In this document: piece after piece, positions 26,719 through 34,828 of the stretch
Position numbering within the stretch: position 1 is the stretch's first letter
Layout of the letters: each line of letters starts with the position of its first letter
Origin: Actinomycetes bacterium
GTDB taxonomy: Bacteria > Actinomycetota > Acidimicrobiia > Acidimicrobiales > Bog-793
Direction of reading: 5' to 3'
Length of the DNA: 50,236 bases
Assembly: GCA_021797795.1 (NCBI GenBank)
Contig: JAJZZB010000006.1
Span: forward strand, 1-50,236
Made by a program: the position numbers and the translations under genes
Notes under the pieces: generated by a model
The model's database searches: none
What the model was told of the DNA's origin: nothing
What the model saw: the letters and a program-made list of their open reading frames with translations, nothing else

Positions 26719-27729
26719 GTGCCCGGAGACTCCCTCGCCACCGTGGTCGTCACCTTCGTGGTCGGCGCCGCCGCCGCCATCGCGGCGAGCTCCCTCCTCG
26801 TCCGGCGGCTCGAGCGCGTCGGGGGGAGCCTCGGCCTCTCCGAGGCCCTGATCGGGCTCGCCACGGCGCTCGCCGCCGACAGCCCGGAGATCACCTCTGC
26901 GGTCACGGCGCTGCACTCGGGCCATCGCACCGTCGGCATCGGGGTCGTCCTCGGTTCGAACCTGTTCAACCTCGCCGCCCTGCTCGGCATCGGGGCGATC
27001 GTGGCCGGACGGATCGAGCTGCACCGCCGGGTCATCCTGTTCGAGGGCGTCGTCTCGCTCTTCGTCGTGGCGGCGACGCTCGTCCTCGTCACTGGTGCCG
27101 CCGGCCCGGTGCCCGCCCTCGTCGTGGCGCTCGCCGGCTTCCTCCCCTACTGCGTCGTGATCGGGCTCGCCCCGCGCACGATCGGCCGCCTGCCGCTCCC
27201 TCGGCGCCTCCGGCGCTTTGTCGTGAGGGCCGTCTACGAGGAGGACGTCGAGGTCGGCCCGCACCCGGTCCAGCGCTCGCGTCCCGAGGCCCTCGACATC
27301 GCCCTCCTCGCCGCAGCCCTGCTCGTCGTCGTCGTCTCGAGCGTGGCGATGGAGCACGCCGGCGTGGCGCTCGGTGCGCGCTTCGGCTGGGCGGAGATCG
27401 TCGTCGGCGGGGTGCTGCTGGCGGCCGTGACGAGCCTGCCGAACGCCGTCGGCGCCGTCTACCTCGCCCGCCGGGGGCGAGGTGCCGCCGTGCTGAGCGA
27501 GGCCCTGAACTCGAACGCCCTCAACGTGGTCGTCGGGCTCCTCCTCCCGGCGATCGCCGTCGGCGTCGGGGCGGGAGGCTCGGGCGCGTTCGGCATCGCC
27601 GTGTGGTATGGGCTCCTCGGGACGGCGGTGCTCGCCCTCGCCTACGGGGCCGCCGGGCTCTCGCGGGCGAGCGGCGCCCTCGTCGTCGTCGCCTACGCCG
27701 GCTTCGTGGTCTGGCTCGTCCTCAGGTGA
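26719..27729 (+). CDS. CaCA-superfamily sodium/calcium exchanger-like membrane protein
   Basis: A 336-residue polytopic membrane protein with about ten hydrophobic helices. Two inverted alpha repeats are visible: 'EALIGLATALAADSPEITSA' near residue 42 with the acidic Pro-Glu pair, and 'EIVVGGVLLAAVTSLPNAVG' near 232, where the second repeat ends in Pro-Asn rather than Pro-Glu. A hydrophilic loop near 150-190 separates the halves. GTG start at 26719 is preceded by GGAGGAGAGAGC. Cation/proton or sodium/calcium antiport is inferred; the ion is not determinable from sequence. Confidence 0.8.
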   Translation: MPGDSLATVVVTFVVGAAAAIAASSLLVRRLERVGGSLGLSEALIGLATALAADSPEITSAVTALHSGHRTVGIGVVLGSNLFNLAALLGIGAIVAGRIELHRRVILFEGVVSLFVVAATLVLVTGAAGPVPALVVALAGFLPYCVVIGLAPRTIGRLPLPRRLRRFVVRAVYEEDVEVGPHPVQRSRPEALDIALLAAALLVVVVSSVAMEHAGVALGARFGWAEIVVGGVLLAAVTSLPNAVGAVYLARRGRGAAVLSEALNSNALNVVVGLLLPAIAVGVGAGGSGAFGIAVWYGLLGTAVLALAYGAAGLSRASGALVVVAYAGFVVWLVLR

Positions 27730-27772
27730 GCCCTCCCGCAGGTACGCTCTGCCCCTTGGCGCTCGCGGTGCA

Positions 27773-27847
27773 CGGGGAGTGGCGCAGCTTGGTTAGCGCG
27801 CCTGCTTTGGGAGCAGGAGGCCGCGGGTTCGAATCCCGCCTCCCCGA
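27773..27847 (+). tRNA. tRNA-Pro, anticodon TGG
   Basis: A full cloverleaf: acceptor CGGGGAG/CTCCCCG, D arm GCGC...GCGC, anticodon stem CCTGC/GCAGG with loop TTTGGGA (anticodon TGG, reads CCA/CCN), T arm GCGGG-TTCGAAT-CCCGC, and discriminator A. The CCA end is not encoded. Confidence 0.95.
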
Positions 27848-27889
27848 CGTGGCTCTGTCCGACAGCCGCGGCGATGCGGCCCGCAGCCG

Positions 27890-28144
27890 ATGAAGCTCAA
27901 GCTCGACCTGCACGACATCTACAACAAGGGCCGCGACATCGACGCCGCCCTCGCCGGGATCCTCGACGAAGCCGAGAGGAAGAAGGCCTCGGTCGTCGAG
28001 ATCATCCCGGGCAAGGGGTCGGGCGCACTGAAGAAGCACGTCCTTCGCTTCCTCGAGCAACAGGACGTGAAAGCGCGCTACCAGCGGGTCGAGAAGGACT
28101 CGAAGAACTGGGGGCGGCTCTTCGTCCACTTCCGGTGGAAGTGA
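27890..28144 (+). CDS. Smr-domain protein
   Basis: An 84-residue stand-alone Smr (small MutS-related) domain, likely a nucleic-acid-binding or nicking protein. It shows 'LDLHDIYNKG' near the N-terminus (LDLH motif) and 'VVEIIPGKGSGALKKHV' near residue 38, the HGxG-type motif with Pro-Gly in place of His-Gly. It lies 42 bases downstream of the tRNA, and its stop overlaps the start of the dehydrogenase gene (GTGA). Confidence 0.85.
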   Translation: MKLKLDLHDIYNKGRDIDAALAGILDEAERKKASVVEIIPGKGSGALKKHVLRFLEQQDVKARYQRVEKDSKNWGRLFVHFRWK

Positions 28145-29067
28145 CCCCCGGCGAGCGGCCCCCCGTCGTGGCCCTGCTCCCCGCCGGCGAGCTCGCCCTC
28201 GACCTCGCGCCGGCCGTACGGGCCGCCGGGCTGGAGGCGACGTCCGACCCGGCGGCGGCGGATGCCCTTGTGTGGTGCTCGTGGCGGCCGACCGGGCTCG
28301 CTCAGGCGCTCGAGGCCGCGCCGCAGTCCAGATGGGTCCAGCTCTCCTATGCCGGGGTCGAGCACTTCCTCGGGCTCATCGACGACTCGAGGACCTGGAC
28401 CTGCGCCAAGGACATCTACGGCATGAGCGTGGCCGAGCTCGCCCTCGGGCTCCTCCTCGCCGGTGTGCGGGGCATCGACCGGTACCTGAGAGCGTCTTCG
28501 TGGCGACGGCTCGAGCAGGGGACGCTCCGGGGCGCCACCGTGCTCGTCTTCGGCGCCGGTGGGATCGGTCGTTCGCTCACCGGGATGCTGGGGCCCCTCG
28601 GGCCCCGTGTCCTCGTCGCCTCCCGCTCGGGCAGGCCCGTCGCCGGCGCCGAGGCGCTCACCGCCGCCGAGGGCCGCGAGGCGGTGGCGAGCTCCGACGC
28701 CGTCGTCCTCGCCGTGCCCCTCACCGAGGAGACCAAGGGCCTCGTCGACTCGGACTTCCTCGCCGACATGAAGCCGACCGCCTGGCTCGTCAACGTCGCC
28801 CGGGGTGGCGTCGTCGTGACCGACGACCTCGTCCGGGCGCTCGAGGAGCACACGATCGCCGGTGCCGCGCTCGACGTCACCGACCCCGAGCCACTGCCCG
28901 ACGGGCATCGGCTCTGGCAGCTCGACAACGCCATCGTCACACCGCACGTGGCCAGCAGCGACGAGCTCGGCGCCGCCGACCTGGCGGCCCTCGTCGAGGA
29001 GAACTGCCGCCGGTTCCGGACTGGCCGGCCCCTTCGCGGGGTCGTCGACCCGGCGGCGGGCTACTGA
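28141..29067 (+). CDS. D-isomer-specific 2-hydroxyacid dehydrogenase
   Basis: A 308-residue NAD(P)-dependent dehydrogenase of the D-lactate/phosphoglycerate dehydrogenase superfamily. The Rossmann motif 'VLVFGAGGIGRSL' lies near residues 136-148, 'ADMKPTAWLVNVARGGVV' near 210 and 'NAIVTPHVASSDE' near 263 carries the catalytic histidine; the glutamate lies in 'ALDVTDPEPLP'. The GTG at 28141 overlaps the smr stop; a GTG two codons upstream is an alternative. Substrate unknown. It is convergent with the UbiA-like membrane gene 24 bases away. Confidence 0.88.
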   Translation: MTPGERPPVVALLPAGELALDLAPAVRAAGLEATSDPAAADALVWCSWRPTGLAQALEAAPQSRWVQLSYAGVEHFLGLIDDSRTWTCAKDIYGMSVAELALGLLLAGVRGIDRYLRASSWRRLEQGTLRGATVLVFGAGGIGRSLTGMLGPLGPRVLVASRSGRPVAGAEALTAAEGREAVASSDAVVLAVPLTEETKGLVDSDFLADMKPTAWLVNVARGGVVVTDDLVRALEEHTIAGAALDVTDPEPLPDGHRLWQLDNAIVTPHVASSDELGAADLAALVEENCRRFRTGRPLRGVVDPAAGY

Positions 29068-29091
29068 GTCACCTGTGAACGAGCGCCGTCG

Positions 29092-29862
29092 TCAGCCGAA
29101 GCGCTCGAGCGCCATAGCGGCCGCGAGCACGACCACCCCCCACGACAGCGCGTGCAGCGCCTGCTCGATCGGTTCGATCAGGAACGCCTCGTCGATCCGC
29201 CGGACGCCGGCCCTCTTTGACACGAGCACGCCTTCGACGTGCTCGGTGGACCGGCGAACCAGCCGTGCGCGGGCGCTGAGAGACCGCTGGGCACGCGAGA
29301 GGGCGTAGGCCGCCACCGCCGCCAGGACAGCCGCCGGGGCGAGGGTGCGCGCCTCGGCCACGTAGCCGACGAGGACGGGAAAGGAGCCCCAGGAGAGGGC
29401 GAAGACGGCGTCGCGGTGGACGGCGCCGTGGAACAGCTCCATGTCGTAGGCGACGACGAGGAAGACGCCGACCACGATGAAGGGGAGGAGCACGAGCCCG
29501 ACTCGCAGGATGCCGAGCACGCCGAGGAGGACGGCACCGCCGAGACCGGCGACCGAGGCTCCAAGCAGCGCCGTCGAGGAGATGGCGGTGCCGAGCGGCC
29601 GCCCATGCAGCTCGTCGAGGCAGTGGGCTGCCACCCCGACGGCGAGGAAGAAGGCGAGCAGGCTGCCGGCGAGCGGGACGACGTCTCCCTCCGGGGCGAG
29701 CGCAGCGCCGATCACGACGTAGCCGAGATGCCAGGCCGTGTACGGGGGATGGAGCACGGTCCACCACTCCCGCCATGGCCGGCCGGGGCCTGCCGCGTAG
29801 AAGGCCGGCCGCCGGATCCTCTCCGCCGCCGTCGACTCCTCCGGGGCCCGGCGCTCAGTCAC
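29092..29862 (-). CDS. UbiA-like polytopic membrane protein
   Basis: A 256-residue membrane protein with about seven hydrophobic segments starting near residue 43 ('AWHLGYVVIGAAL'). 'HCLDELHGRPLGT' near residue 79 sits where UbiA prenyltransferases have their first Asp-rich motif, but NDxxDxxxD is not intact. The second region 'LSARARLVRRSTEHVEG' is not Asp-rich either. I therefore call the fold only. The GTG at 29862 lies inside the end of the methyltransferase gene (8-base overlap), so the two are translated together, which would fit a lipid-quinone role if both work in one pathway. Confidence 0.55.
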   Translation of the reverse strand: MTERRAPEESTAAERIRRPAFYAAGPGRPWREWWTVLHPPYTAWHLGYVVIGAALAPEGDVVPLAGSLLAFFLAVGVAAHCLDELHGRPLGTAISSTALLGASVAGLGGAVLLGVLGILRVGLVLLPFIVVGVFLVVAYDMELFHGAVHRDAVFALSWGSFPVLVGYVAEARTLAPAAVLAAVAAYALSRAQRSLSARARLVRRSTEHVEGVLVSKRAGVRRIDEAFLIEPIEQALHALSWGVVVLAAAMALERFG

Positions 29863-30600
29863 CTGCCTTGCGCCCCCACATGACGAGACCGCCGCCGAGG
29901 CTCATCGTCCTCATCTGCACCGAGTCCATGCCGGCCCGCTCCCAGGCGGCCTTGGTCCAAGAGACCGGGAAGCGGCGGTAGTGCCGCGAGATGCTCGGCC
30001 CGAGGAAGCGCCCGACGTCGTACCACTGCCTTCCGCCCGTGGCGGCGCCGGCGACCGGGAGCACGAGGCGCGTGTAGCACCACCAGGCCGCCCGCCAGTG
30101 CGCCGCCGAGGGGACGGCGAACTCGAGGCTCGCCATCACCCCGCCGGGCCGGACGACCCGGACGAGCTCCCCGAGGACCGCCTCGGGATCGGGGACGTAG
30201 CGCAGCAGGTAGGTGAAGGTGAGGGCGTCGAAGGTGCCGTCCTCGAACGGGAGGCGCTCCCCGCTCGCCCGCACGAAGGTGATGCGCCCCCCGAGGCCGT
30301 CTGTCGCGACGAGCCGGACGCCGTCTCGAGCATGGACTGGGTGACGTCCAGCCCGACCACCCGGGCCTGCCCGCGCCGTGCCAGCTGGCGGGCGACCCCG
30401 GCCGGCCCGGTCGCCACGTCGAGGATGAGCTCGGGCGCCTCGGCGAGGGCGTGGCCCACCATCTCCCTCCTCCAGCGGGCGTTCTGCCCGAACGAGAGCC
30501 ACTCGGCCAGCCGGTCGTAACGCTCCGGCAGCGGTGCGAAGAGGCGCTGGGCGAAGCGGCTCGACCGGCCGCCCGAGGACAGGGACGCCTGAGCGTGCAT
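29855..30600 (-). pseudogene. UbiE/MenG-like SAM methyltransferase, interrupted by a frameshift
   Basis: Two adjacent frames together encode one class I methyltransferase. The first, from ATG 30600, has 'RYDRLAEWLSFGQNARWRRE' and the SAM motif 'ELILDVATGPAGVA' up to 'VVGLDVTQSMLE'. The second resumes with 'GVRLVATDGLGGRITFV' and continues through 'LPFEDGTFDALTFTYLLRYV' and 'RVVRPGGVMASLEF' to the stop at 29855. The change of frame falls at about 30325, where one base appears to be missing; adding one base there gives a single open frame of about 248 residues. The family would act in menaquinone methylation. It may be a recent pseudogene, a sequencing error, or a recoding site. Confidence 0.8.
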
Positions 30601-30700
30601 CGCGAGAGGATCGCGCAGCGCTCGGCCCTTCGCCCGGTCGGGGCGAGACCGTCGCCGCCTCACCTGCGAGCGGCCTGCCGCTTCGTGCTCAACTGGCGCC

Positions 30701-31144
30701 ATGACCGTCTCCAGACTCGGCGTGCCTGCCGGGCTCGACCCTTCGGTGCCGTACGGCTATGCGAGCCTCTTGCAGGCCGGCGAAGCCCTCCTCGTGGCGG
30801 CAGGCGCCTGCCCGATCGACGACCAGGGCCGGGTACCCGAGCCGGACGATCTCGCCGCCCAGGCGCGCCGGGCGGTCTCGAACCTGGCGGCGGTCCTGCG
30901 CGAGGCCGGAGCGGGGCTCGAGGACGTCTTCGGGACCACCGTCTACGTGGCGACGAGCGACCGCCGCGAGCTGGTGGATGCCTACGAGGCAGTCCGAGCG
31001 GAGTTCCACGGCTGCGACCCGCCGAGCACGCTCGTCGGCGTCACCTTGCTCGGCTACCCGAACCAGCGCCTCGAGGTGGCGGCCCTCGCCGCCGTCGGCG
31101 CCCCACCGGCTCGCTCGCAAGAGCCGCCTTCTCGACGTCGGTGA
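30701..31144 (+). CDS. RidA/YjgF/Rid family protein
   Basis: A 147-residue protein of the enamine/imine deaminase superfamily. 'YASLLQAGEALLVAAGACPID' near residue 20, 'QARRAVSNLAAVLREAGAGLEDVFGTTVYV' spanning about 54-83 and 'PPSTLVGVTLLGYPNQRLEV' near 107 follow the family. The usual catalytic arginine region 'P.R..V.V..L' reads 'PSTLVGVTLL', so Arg105 of archetypal RidA is replaced and activity may differ. ATG at 30701, divergent from the methyltransferase gene. Confidence 0.8.
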   Translation: MTVSRLGVPAGLDPSVPYGYASLLQAGEALLVAAGACPIDDQGRVPEPDDLAAQARRAVSNLAAVLREAGAGLEDVFGTTVYVATSDRRELVDAYEAVRAEFHGCDPPSTLVGVTLLGYPNQRLEVAALAAVGAPPARSQEPPSRRR

Positions 31145-31165
31145 GGGTCGTGGTATCCAGTGCCG

Positions 31166-31765
31166 ATGGAGTTTCGAGAGGTCCTCCGCCACAGGCACAT
31201 GGTGCGGCACTTCACTGACGAGCCGCTCGATCCTGCGGCCGTCGACCGAATCGTGGCCGCAGGCCTGAGAGCGCCCTCGGCCGGCTACTCCCAGGGCTAC
31301 GCCCTCATCGTCCTCGAGTCGGCCGAGGAGCGAGAGCGTCTCTGGGCGACCCACACGCCGGGAACGGGAAGCTGGGCGCCCGATGTCAGCGATGCCGTCA
31401 TGCGGGCGCCGCTCCTCGTGGTGGTGCTGGCCTCGAAGGACGTCTACCTCGACCGCTACGCCGAGGAGGACAAGGGTTGGACCGACCGGGACGAGGCGCG
31501 CTGGCCGGTCCCCTACTGGTACGTCGACGCCGGCTGCGTGGCGATGCTGCTGCTGCTTGCGGCGGTCGACGAGGGTCTCGGCGCGCTGCTGTTCGGGACC
31601 GCTCCGGGCGACGTCGCTCGGCTGAGGGACACCTTCTCCATCCCGGCCTCCCACGAGGTCGTCGGCTGCGTGGCGGTGGGCCACGAGGACCCGGCCGCAG
31701 CAGCCCGCGACCTCCGGGCCCGGCGCCGGCCGGTGGGCGAGCTGGTCCACCGGGGCGCCTGGTAG
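31166..31765 (+). CDS. Nitroreductase-family protein
   Basis: A 199-residue FMN-dependent oxidoreductase. 'REVLRHRHMVRHFTDEPLD' at the N-terminus contains the RRxxRxF FMN-phosphate motif in the form RHRHMVRHF. 'GLRAPSAGYSQGYALIVLE' follows near residue 34 and 'LGALLFGTAPGDVARLRDTF' near 140. ATG at 31166 matches the family start; a GTG two codons upstream is possible. It may form a unit with the RidA-family gene 21 bases upstream. Substrate unknown. Confidence 0.85.
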   Translation: MEFREVLRHRHMVRHFTDEPLDPAAVDRIVAAGLRAPSAGYSQGYALIVLESAEERERLWATHTPGTGSWAPDVSDAVMRAPLLVVVLASKDVYLDRYAEEDKGWTDRDEARWPVPYWYVDAGCVAMLLLLAAVDEGLGALLFGTAPGDVARLRDTFSIPASHEVVGCVAVGHEDPAAAARDLRARRRPVGELVHRGAW

Positions 31766-31778
31766 CCGCCCGGCCGGC

Positions 31779-32810
31779 TCAGGAGGCGCTCGGGCGGAGC
31801 GAGCTCTGGCCCCGGGACCAGGCGCCGGTCGCATGGCGGGACCAGAGCCCCTCGACCAGGCAGAGGGCCCTCGCGCCGAACACGACGTCGTCGGCGAGCC
31901 CGGGCTCGAGCTGGATGAGGCCTGCGGCCAGCGCACCGGCGGCAAGACCCTGGTGCTCCTCGTCGGCATCGACGTGGACGTCGAAGAAGCGGGCGGCACG
32001 CTCGGAGAAGCCGAGACGGCGGGCGGCGGCGGCGTACCTCCCGTTCGGGCCGACCGAGGTCATCTCGAAGGCGGCGAGGTGGCCGACGAGGGCGCCCCGC
32101 CAGCGTCGGTGCAGGCCGAACAGGGAGATCAGGTTCACGCCGCTCAAGGTGACGCCCGGGATGCGGTCGAGGTACCACCCGTAGTTGGTCGCGAGCCCGA
32201 GCTCGCTCAGGGTGTCGGCGAACAGGTTGGCGTGCATCTCGGCGGCATCGCCGTCGCCGTACTCCTCGTACTGGATCTTCACCATCGCCGCCTTCGGCAC
32301 GCCCGAGAGCCGGGGGATGGCGAAGGTGTGCGGATCGGCTTCCTTCAGCTGGTAGGCCGACCGGTGGATGGCGAACTCGCGGAAGTCGGTCGCTCGACCC
32401 TCCTCGAGGAGGTACCGGGAGACCGACGGGGCGGGATCGGCCGCCAGCACGGCGGCGATGGCCTCCCCGACGGCGCTCGGGTCGACCGGCGCCGGGGGCA
32501 GCTCTCCCCGCAGCCGCCGGACGAAGCGGCGCTCGAGCTCGCGACGGGCGGCGAGGAACGAGGGCTCCCACTCCCAGCGGTCGTCGACGCCCTCGAGGCC
32601 TTTGTACGACAGCTCGTAGCAGAGGTAGAGGGCGAGCGCCTCGTCGTCGTCGGCCAGCGGATCGGCCGACCGCGGCGCCGGCAGGCGGACCGTTTCCGGC
32701 GCCGAGACGAGGGCGAGGAGGAGCGCCTCGGTGAGCGGACCGCGCGCCGGGGGAAGAGGGGCCGGACCGAAACCGTGTACGGCCTGGTCACGGCCCGAGG
32801 TCGTCGTCAC
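31779..32810 (-). CDS. Iron-containing redox enzyme, heme-oxygenase-like fold
   Basis: A 343-residue alpha-helical protein of the heme-oxygenase-like diiron group (Pfam 14518 type). Likely metal ligands are the Glu and His residues in 'QYEEYGDGDAAEMHANLFAD' (about 185-204) and in 'FFDVHVDADEEHQGLAAGAL' (about 282-301). The N-terminal 100 residues are helical and carry 'YLCYELSYKGLEGVDDRWEW'. The GTG at 32810 is chosen because the longer frame would run into the neighbouring small membrane protein. It faces the nitroreductase gene, 13 bases apart. Reaction unknown. Confidence 0.75.
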   Translation of the reverse strand: MTTTSGRDQAVHGFGPAPLPPARGPLTEALLLALVSAPETVRLPAPRSADPLADDDEALALYLCYELSYKGLEGVDDRWEWEPSFLAARRELERRFVRRLRGELPPAPVDPSAVGEAIAAVLAADPAPSVSRYLLEEGRATDFREFAIHRSAYQLKEADPHTFAIPRLSGVPKAAMVKIQYEEYGDGDAAEMHANLFADTLSELGLATNYGWYLDRIPGVTLSGVNLISLFGLHRRWRGALVGHLAAFEMTSVGPNGRYAAAARRLGFSERAARFFDVHVDADEEHQGLAAGALAAGLIQLEPGLADDVVFGARALCLVEGLWSRHATGAWSRGQSSLRPSAS

Positions 32811-32868
32811 GCACACGAGGTACCCGTGCGCACACGACCGTGAAACTGCAGCGCGGCGCTCGGCGCGC

Positions 32869-33345
32869 TCAGACGGGCTCCTCGCACCAGCTGGCGAGCC
32901 GTCGCTGGAAATCCTCGACGCGGCGGGCGCCCCGCCGCGACTGCACCGTGCGGGCACAGGCGTCCAGAGGGAGCGAGCCGCCGCCCTCCAGCTCGAGCAC
33001 CACCGTCCGGCTCGGGGCCTTGGCCACGCTGCTCTCGCCGAGACGCACCGAGCGGATCGCCGATCGGGCGATCCTCCTCGTGCGGTAGAGGTTCCTCACT
33101 TCGAGCACCCCGTCGCCCGCGACGACCGAGAGACCCGTCAGTCGGTAGAAGTAGGCGACCCAGACGAGAAGGGAGGCGCCTGCGAGCCCCGCCCACGGCG
33201 ATCCTCGTCCCGCCAACGCCACGACGGCGAGGACGGCGAGGAAGCCGCCGGCGGCTGCGACACAGGCCTGCAGGAGGCGCCCGCCCAGTGCGGAGCGGAT
33301 CTCGATCTCGTGGGAGAGATCGCCGGCGGGTTCGCTCGTCGGCAC
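32869..33345 (-). CDS. Small membrane protein with PH-like domain
   Basis: A 158-residue protein with two adjacent membrane segments ('ACVAAAGGFLAVLAVVALAG' about 27-46, and 'WAGLAGASLLVWVAYFYRL' about 51-69) followed by a soluble beta-rich domain with 'GLSVVAGDGVLEVRNLYRTRRI', the pattern of bacterial PH (bPH) domain proteins found widely in actinobacteria. Function unknown. ATG start. Confidence 0.65.
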   Translation of the reverse strand: MPTSEPAGDLSHEIEIRSALGGRLLQACVAAAGGFLAVLAVVALAGRGSPWAGLAGASLLVWVAYFYRLTGLSVVAGDGVLEVRNLYRTRRIARSAIRSVRLGESSVAKAPSRTVVLELEGGGSLPLDACARTVQSRRGARRVEDFQRRLASWCEEPV

Positions 33346-33388
33346 CGCCTGAGCCTACTGGCAGCGTGCGGCAGCGCCCGGGCGCCGC

Positions 33389-34210
33389 TCAACGGACCGG
33401 CGCCCGGGCGAGCCGTTCGCCCTGCAGCCCGAAGAGCAGGATCCCCACCGAGACGGAGAGGTTGAGCGAGCTCGCGCTCCCCACCATCGGGATCCGGACC
33501 TGTTCGTCTCCGCGCTCGAGGAGCTCGGTGCCGAGGCCCTCCCCCTCGCTGCCGAAGACGAGGGCCACCGGGCGGGGCGGGCTCACCTGGTCGTAGGGGG
33601 TGGCGGCGTGCGCCGAGGTCGTCAGGGTCCGGACGCGGCGACGGCCCGCCCAGTCGAACACCTCATCGGCCGACTCGGCACGGGCCAGGCACACCGAGAA
33701 GATCGAGCCCATGCTCGCCTTGACCGCAGTCGTCGAGAAGGGGTCTGCCGTCCGACCGGACAGCACGACGGCGGCCGCGCCCCCGGCATCGGCGGTCCGG
33801 ACGATCGAGCCCAGGTTGCCTGGGTTCCCGACCTCGTGCAGCACGACGACGACGTCGTCGCTCCCGGGCACGAGGTCCTCGAGCGCTGCCAGGTGGGCAT
33901 CGCAGACGGCCGCCACGCCGGGTGGCCCGTCGCGCCCGGAGAGACGTGCGAACAGCTCCCCCGACAGGTACACCGAGGCGACCCCGGCCGCCTCCGCCTG
34001 GTCGACCAGCCGCTCGGCGGGGGTTCCCTGAACGAGCTCGGGGGCGACCACGAGGAGCTCCAGCGGAGCCTTGGCCTCCACCGCCCGCCACACGGGTTGG
34101 ACGCCCTCGAAGAAGAACGAGCTGCCCTTTCGCCGGCTGCTCGTGGCGAGGAGCCGCACCCTCTTGAAGAGCGGGTTGGCCGCGCTCGTGATGACCGGCT
34201 GCTCCCTCAC
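33389..34210 (-). CDS. SpoU/TrmH-family RNA 2'-O-methyltransferase
   Basis: A 273-residue SPOUT methyltransferase. An N-terminal substrate-binding domain ('SAANPLFKRVRLLATSSRRK') is followed by the knotted domain with motif 1 'HEVGNPGNLGSIVRTADAGG', motif 2 'PVALVFGSEGEGLG' and motif 3 'IPMVGSASSLNLSVSVGILL', all three in order. The GTG at 34210 has GGAGG seven bases upstream; longer starts fall into an antisense-open stretch of the acetyltransferase region. It resembles TsnR/RlmB-type enzymes acting on rRNA; the target nucleotide cannot be told. Confidence 0.92.
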   Translation of the reverse strand: MREQPVITSAANPLFKRVRLLATSSRRKGSSFFFEGVQPVWRAVEAKAPLELLVVAPELVQGTPAERLVDQAEAAGVASVYLSGELFARLSGRDGPPGVAAVCDAHLAALEDLVPGSDDVVVVLHEVGNPGNLGSIVRTADAGGAAAVVLSGRTADPFSTTAVKASMGSIFSVCLARAESADEVFDWAGRRRVRTLTTSAHAATPYDQVSPPRPVALVFGSEGEGLGTELLERGDEQVRIPMVGSASSLNLSVSVGILLFGLQGERLARAPVR

Positions 34211-34282
34211 CTCGCCACCTCCGACCCGACGGGCGTCCGAGGCGCGAGACTCGTCCGAACCGACGAAGGCGAAGGAGAGCCG

Positions 34283-34828
34283 GTGGCAGTGATACGGCCG
34301 GCAACACCGGCGGACGCCGACATGATCGCCACGGTACACATCGCAGCGTGGCGGGCGGCCTACCGGGGCCTCATGCCCGACTCCTACCTCGCCGGCCTGA
34401 GCGTCGACACCGTCTCGGCACGGTGGCGACAGCGGCTCGAGGGCGGTGGCGGAGAGGGGCGCTTCGAAGAGGGCGGCGCCTCGGCCGCACTCCTCCTCGG
34501 TGAGGACGCGACCGGCCGCGTGGTCGGGATCGGCGCGGCCGGGTCGGCCCGCGGCCTCGACGAACCCGCCATGGGCGAGATCTGGCTGCTGAACCTCGAG
34601 CCGGGCGCCTGGGGGACGGGCGTCGGGGCTGACCTCCTCGCCGCCGCCACCGGCCTGCTCGAAGCACAGGGCTACGGGGCCGCCGTGCTCTGGGTGCTCG
34701 AGGCCAACGCGAGAGCGAGGCGGTTCTACGAGAAGTGGGGCTGGGAACCAGACGGCGTCACCCGCGTCGATCAGTCCTTCGGCTTCCCGCTCGCCGAGCT
34801 CCGCTACCGCCGGTCGCTCGCGCCGTGA
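34283..34828 (+). CDS. GNAT-family N-acetyltransferase
   Basis: A 181-residue acetyltransferase. 'VIRPATPADADMIATVHIAAW' opens the fold. Motif A appears as 'IWLLNLEPGAWGTGVGADLL' with the acetyl-CoA pyrophosphate loop WGTGVG, and 'AVLWVLEANARARRFYEKWGWEPDG' is the typical motif B. The GTG at 34283 is preceded by GAAGGAGAGCC. It is divergent from the SpoU gene across 72 bases. Substrate unknown. Confidence 0.88.
   Translation: MAVIRPATPADADMIATVHIAAWRAAYRGLMPDSYLAGLSVDTVSARWRQRLEGGGGEGRFEEGGASAALLLGEDATGRVVGIGAAGSARGLDEPAMGEIWLLNLEPGAWGTGVGADLLAAATGLLEAQGYGAAVLWVLEANARARRFYEKWGWEPDGVTRVDQSFGFPLAELRYRRSLAP

Noticed and set aside
26563..27357. Upstream extension of trigger factor to 741 codons
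   Set aside because: Antisense of the exchanger gene; the family N-terminus begins at 26562.
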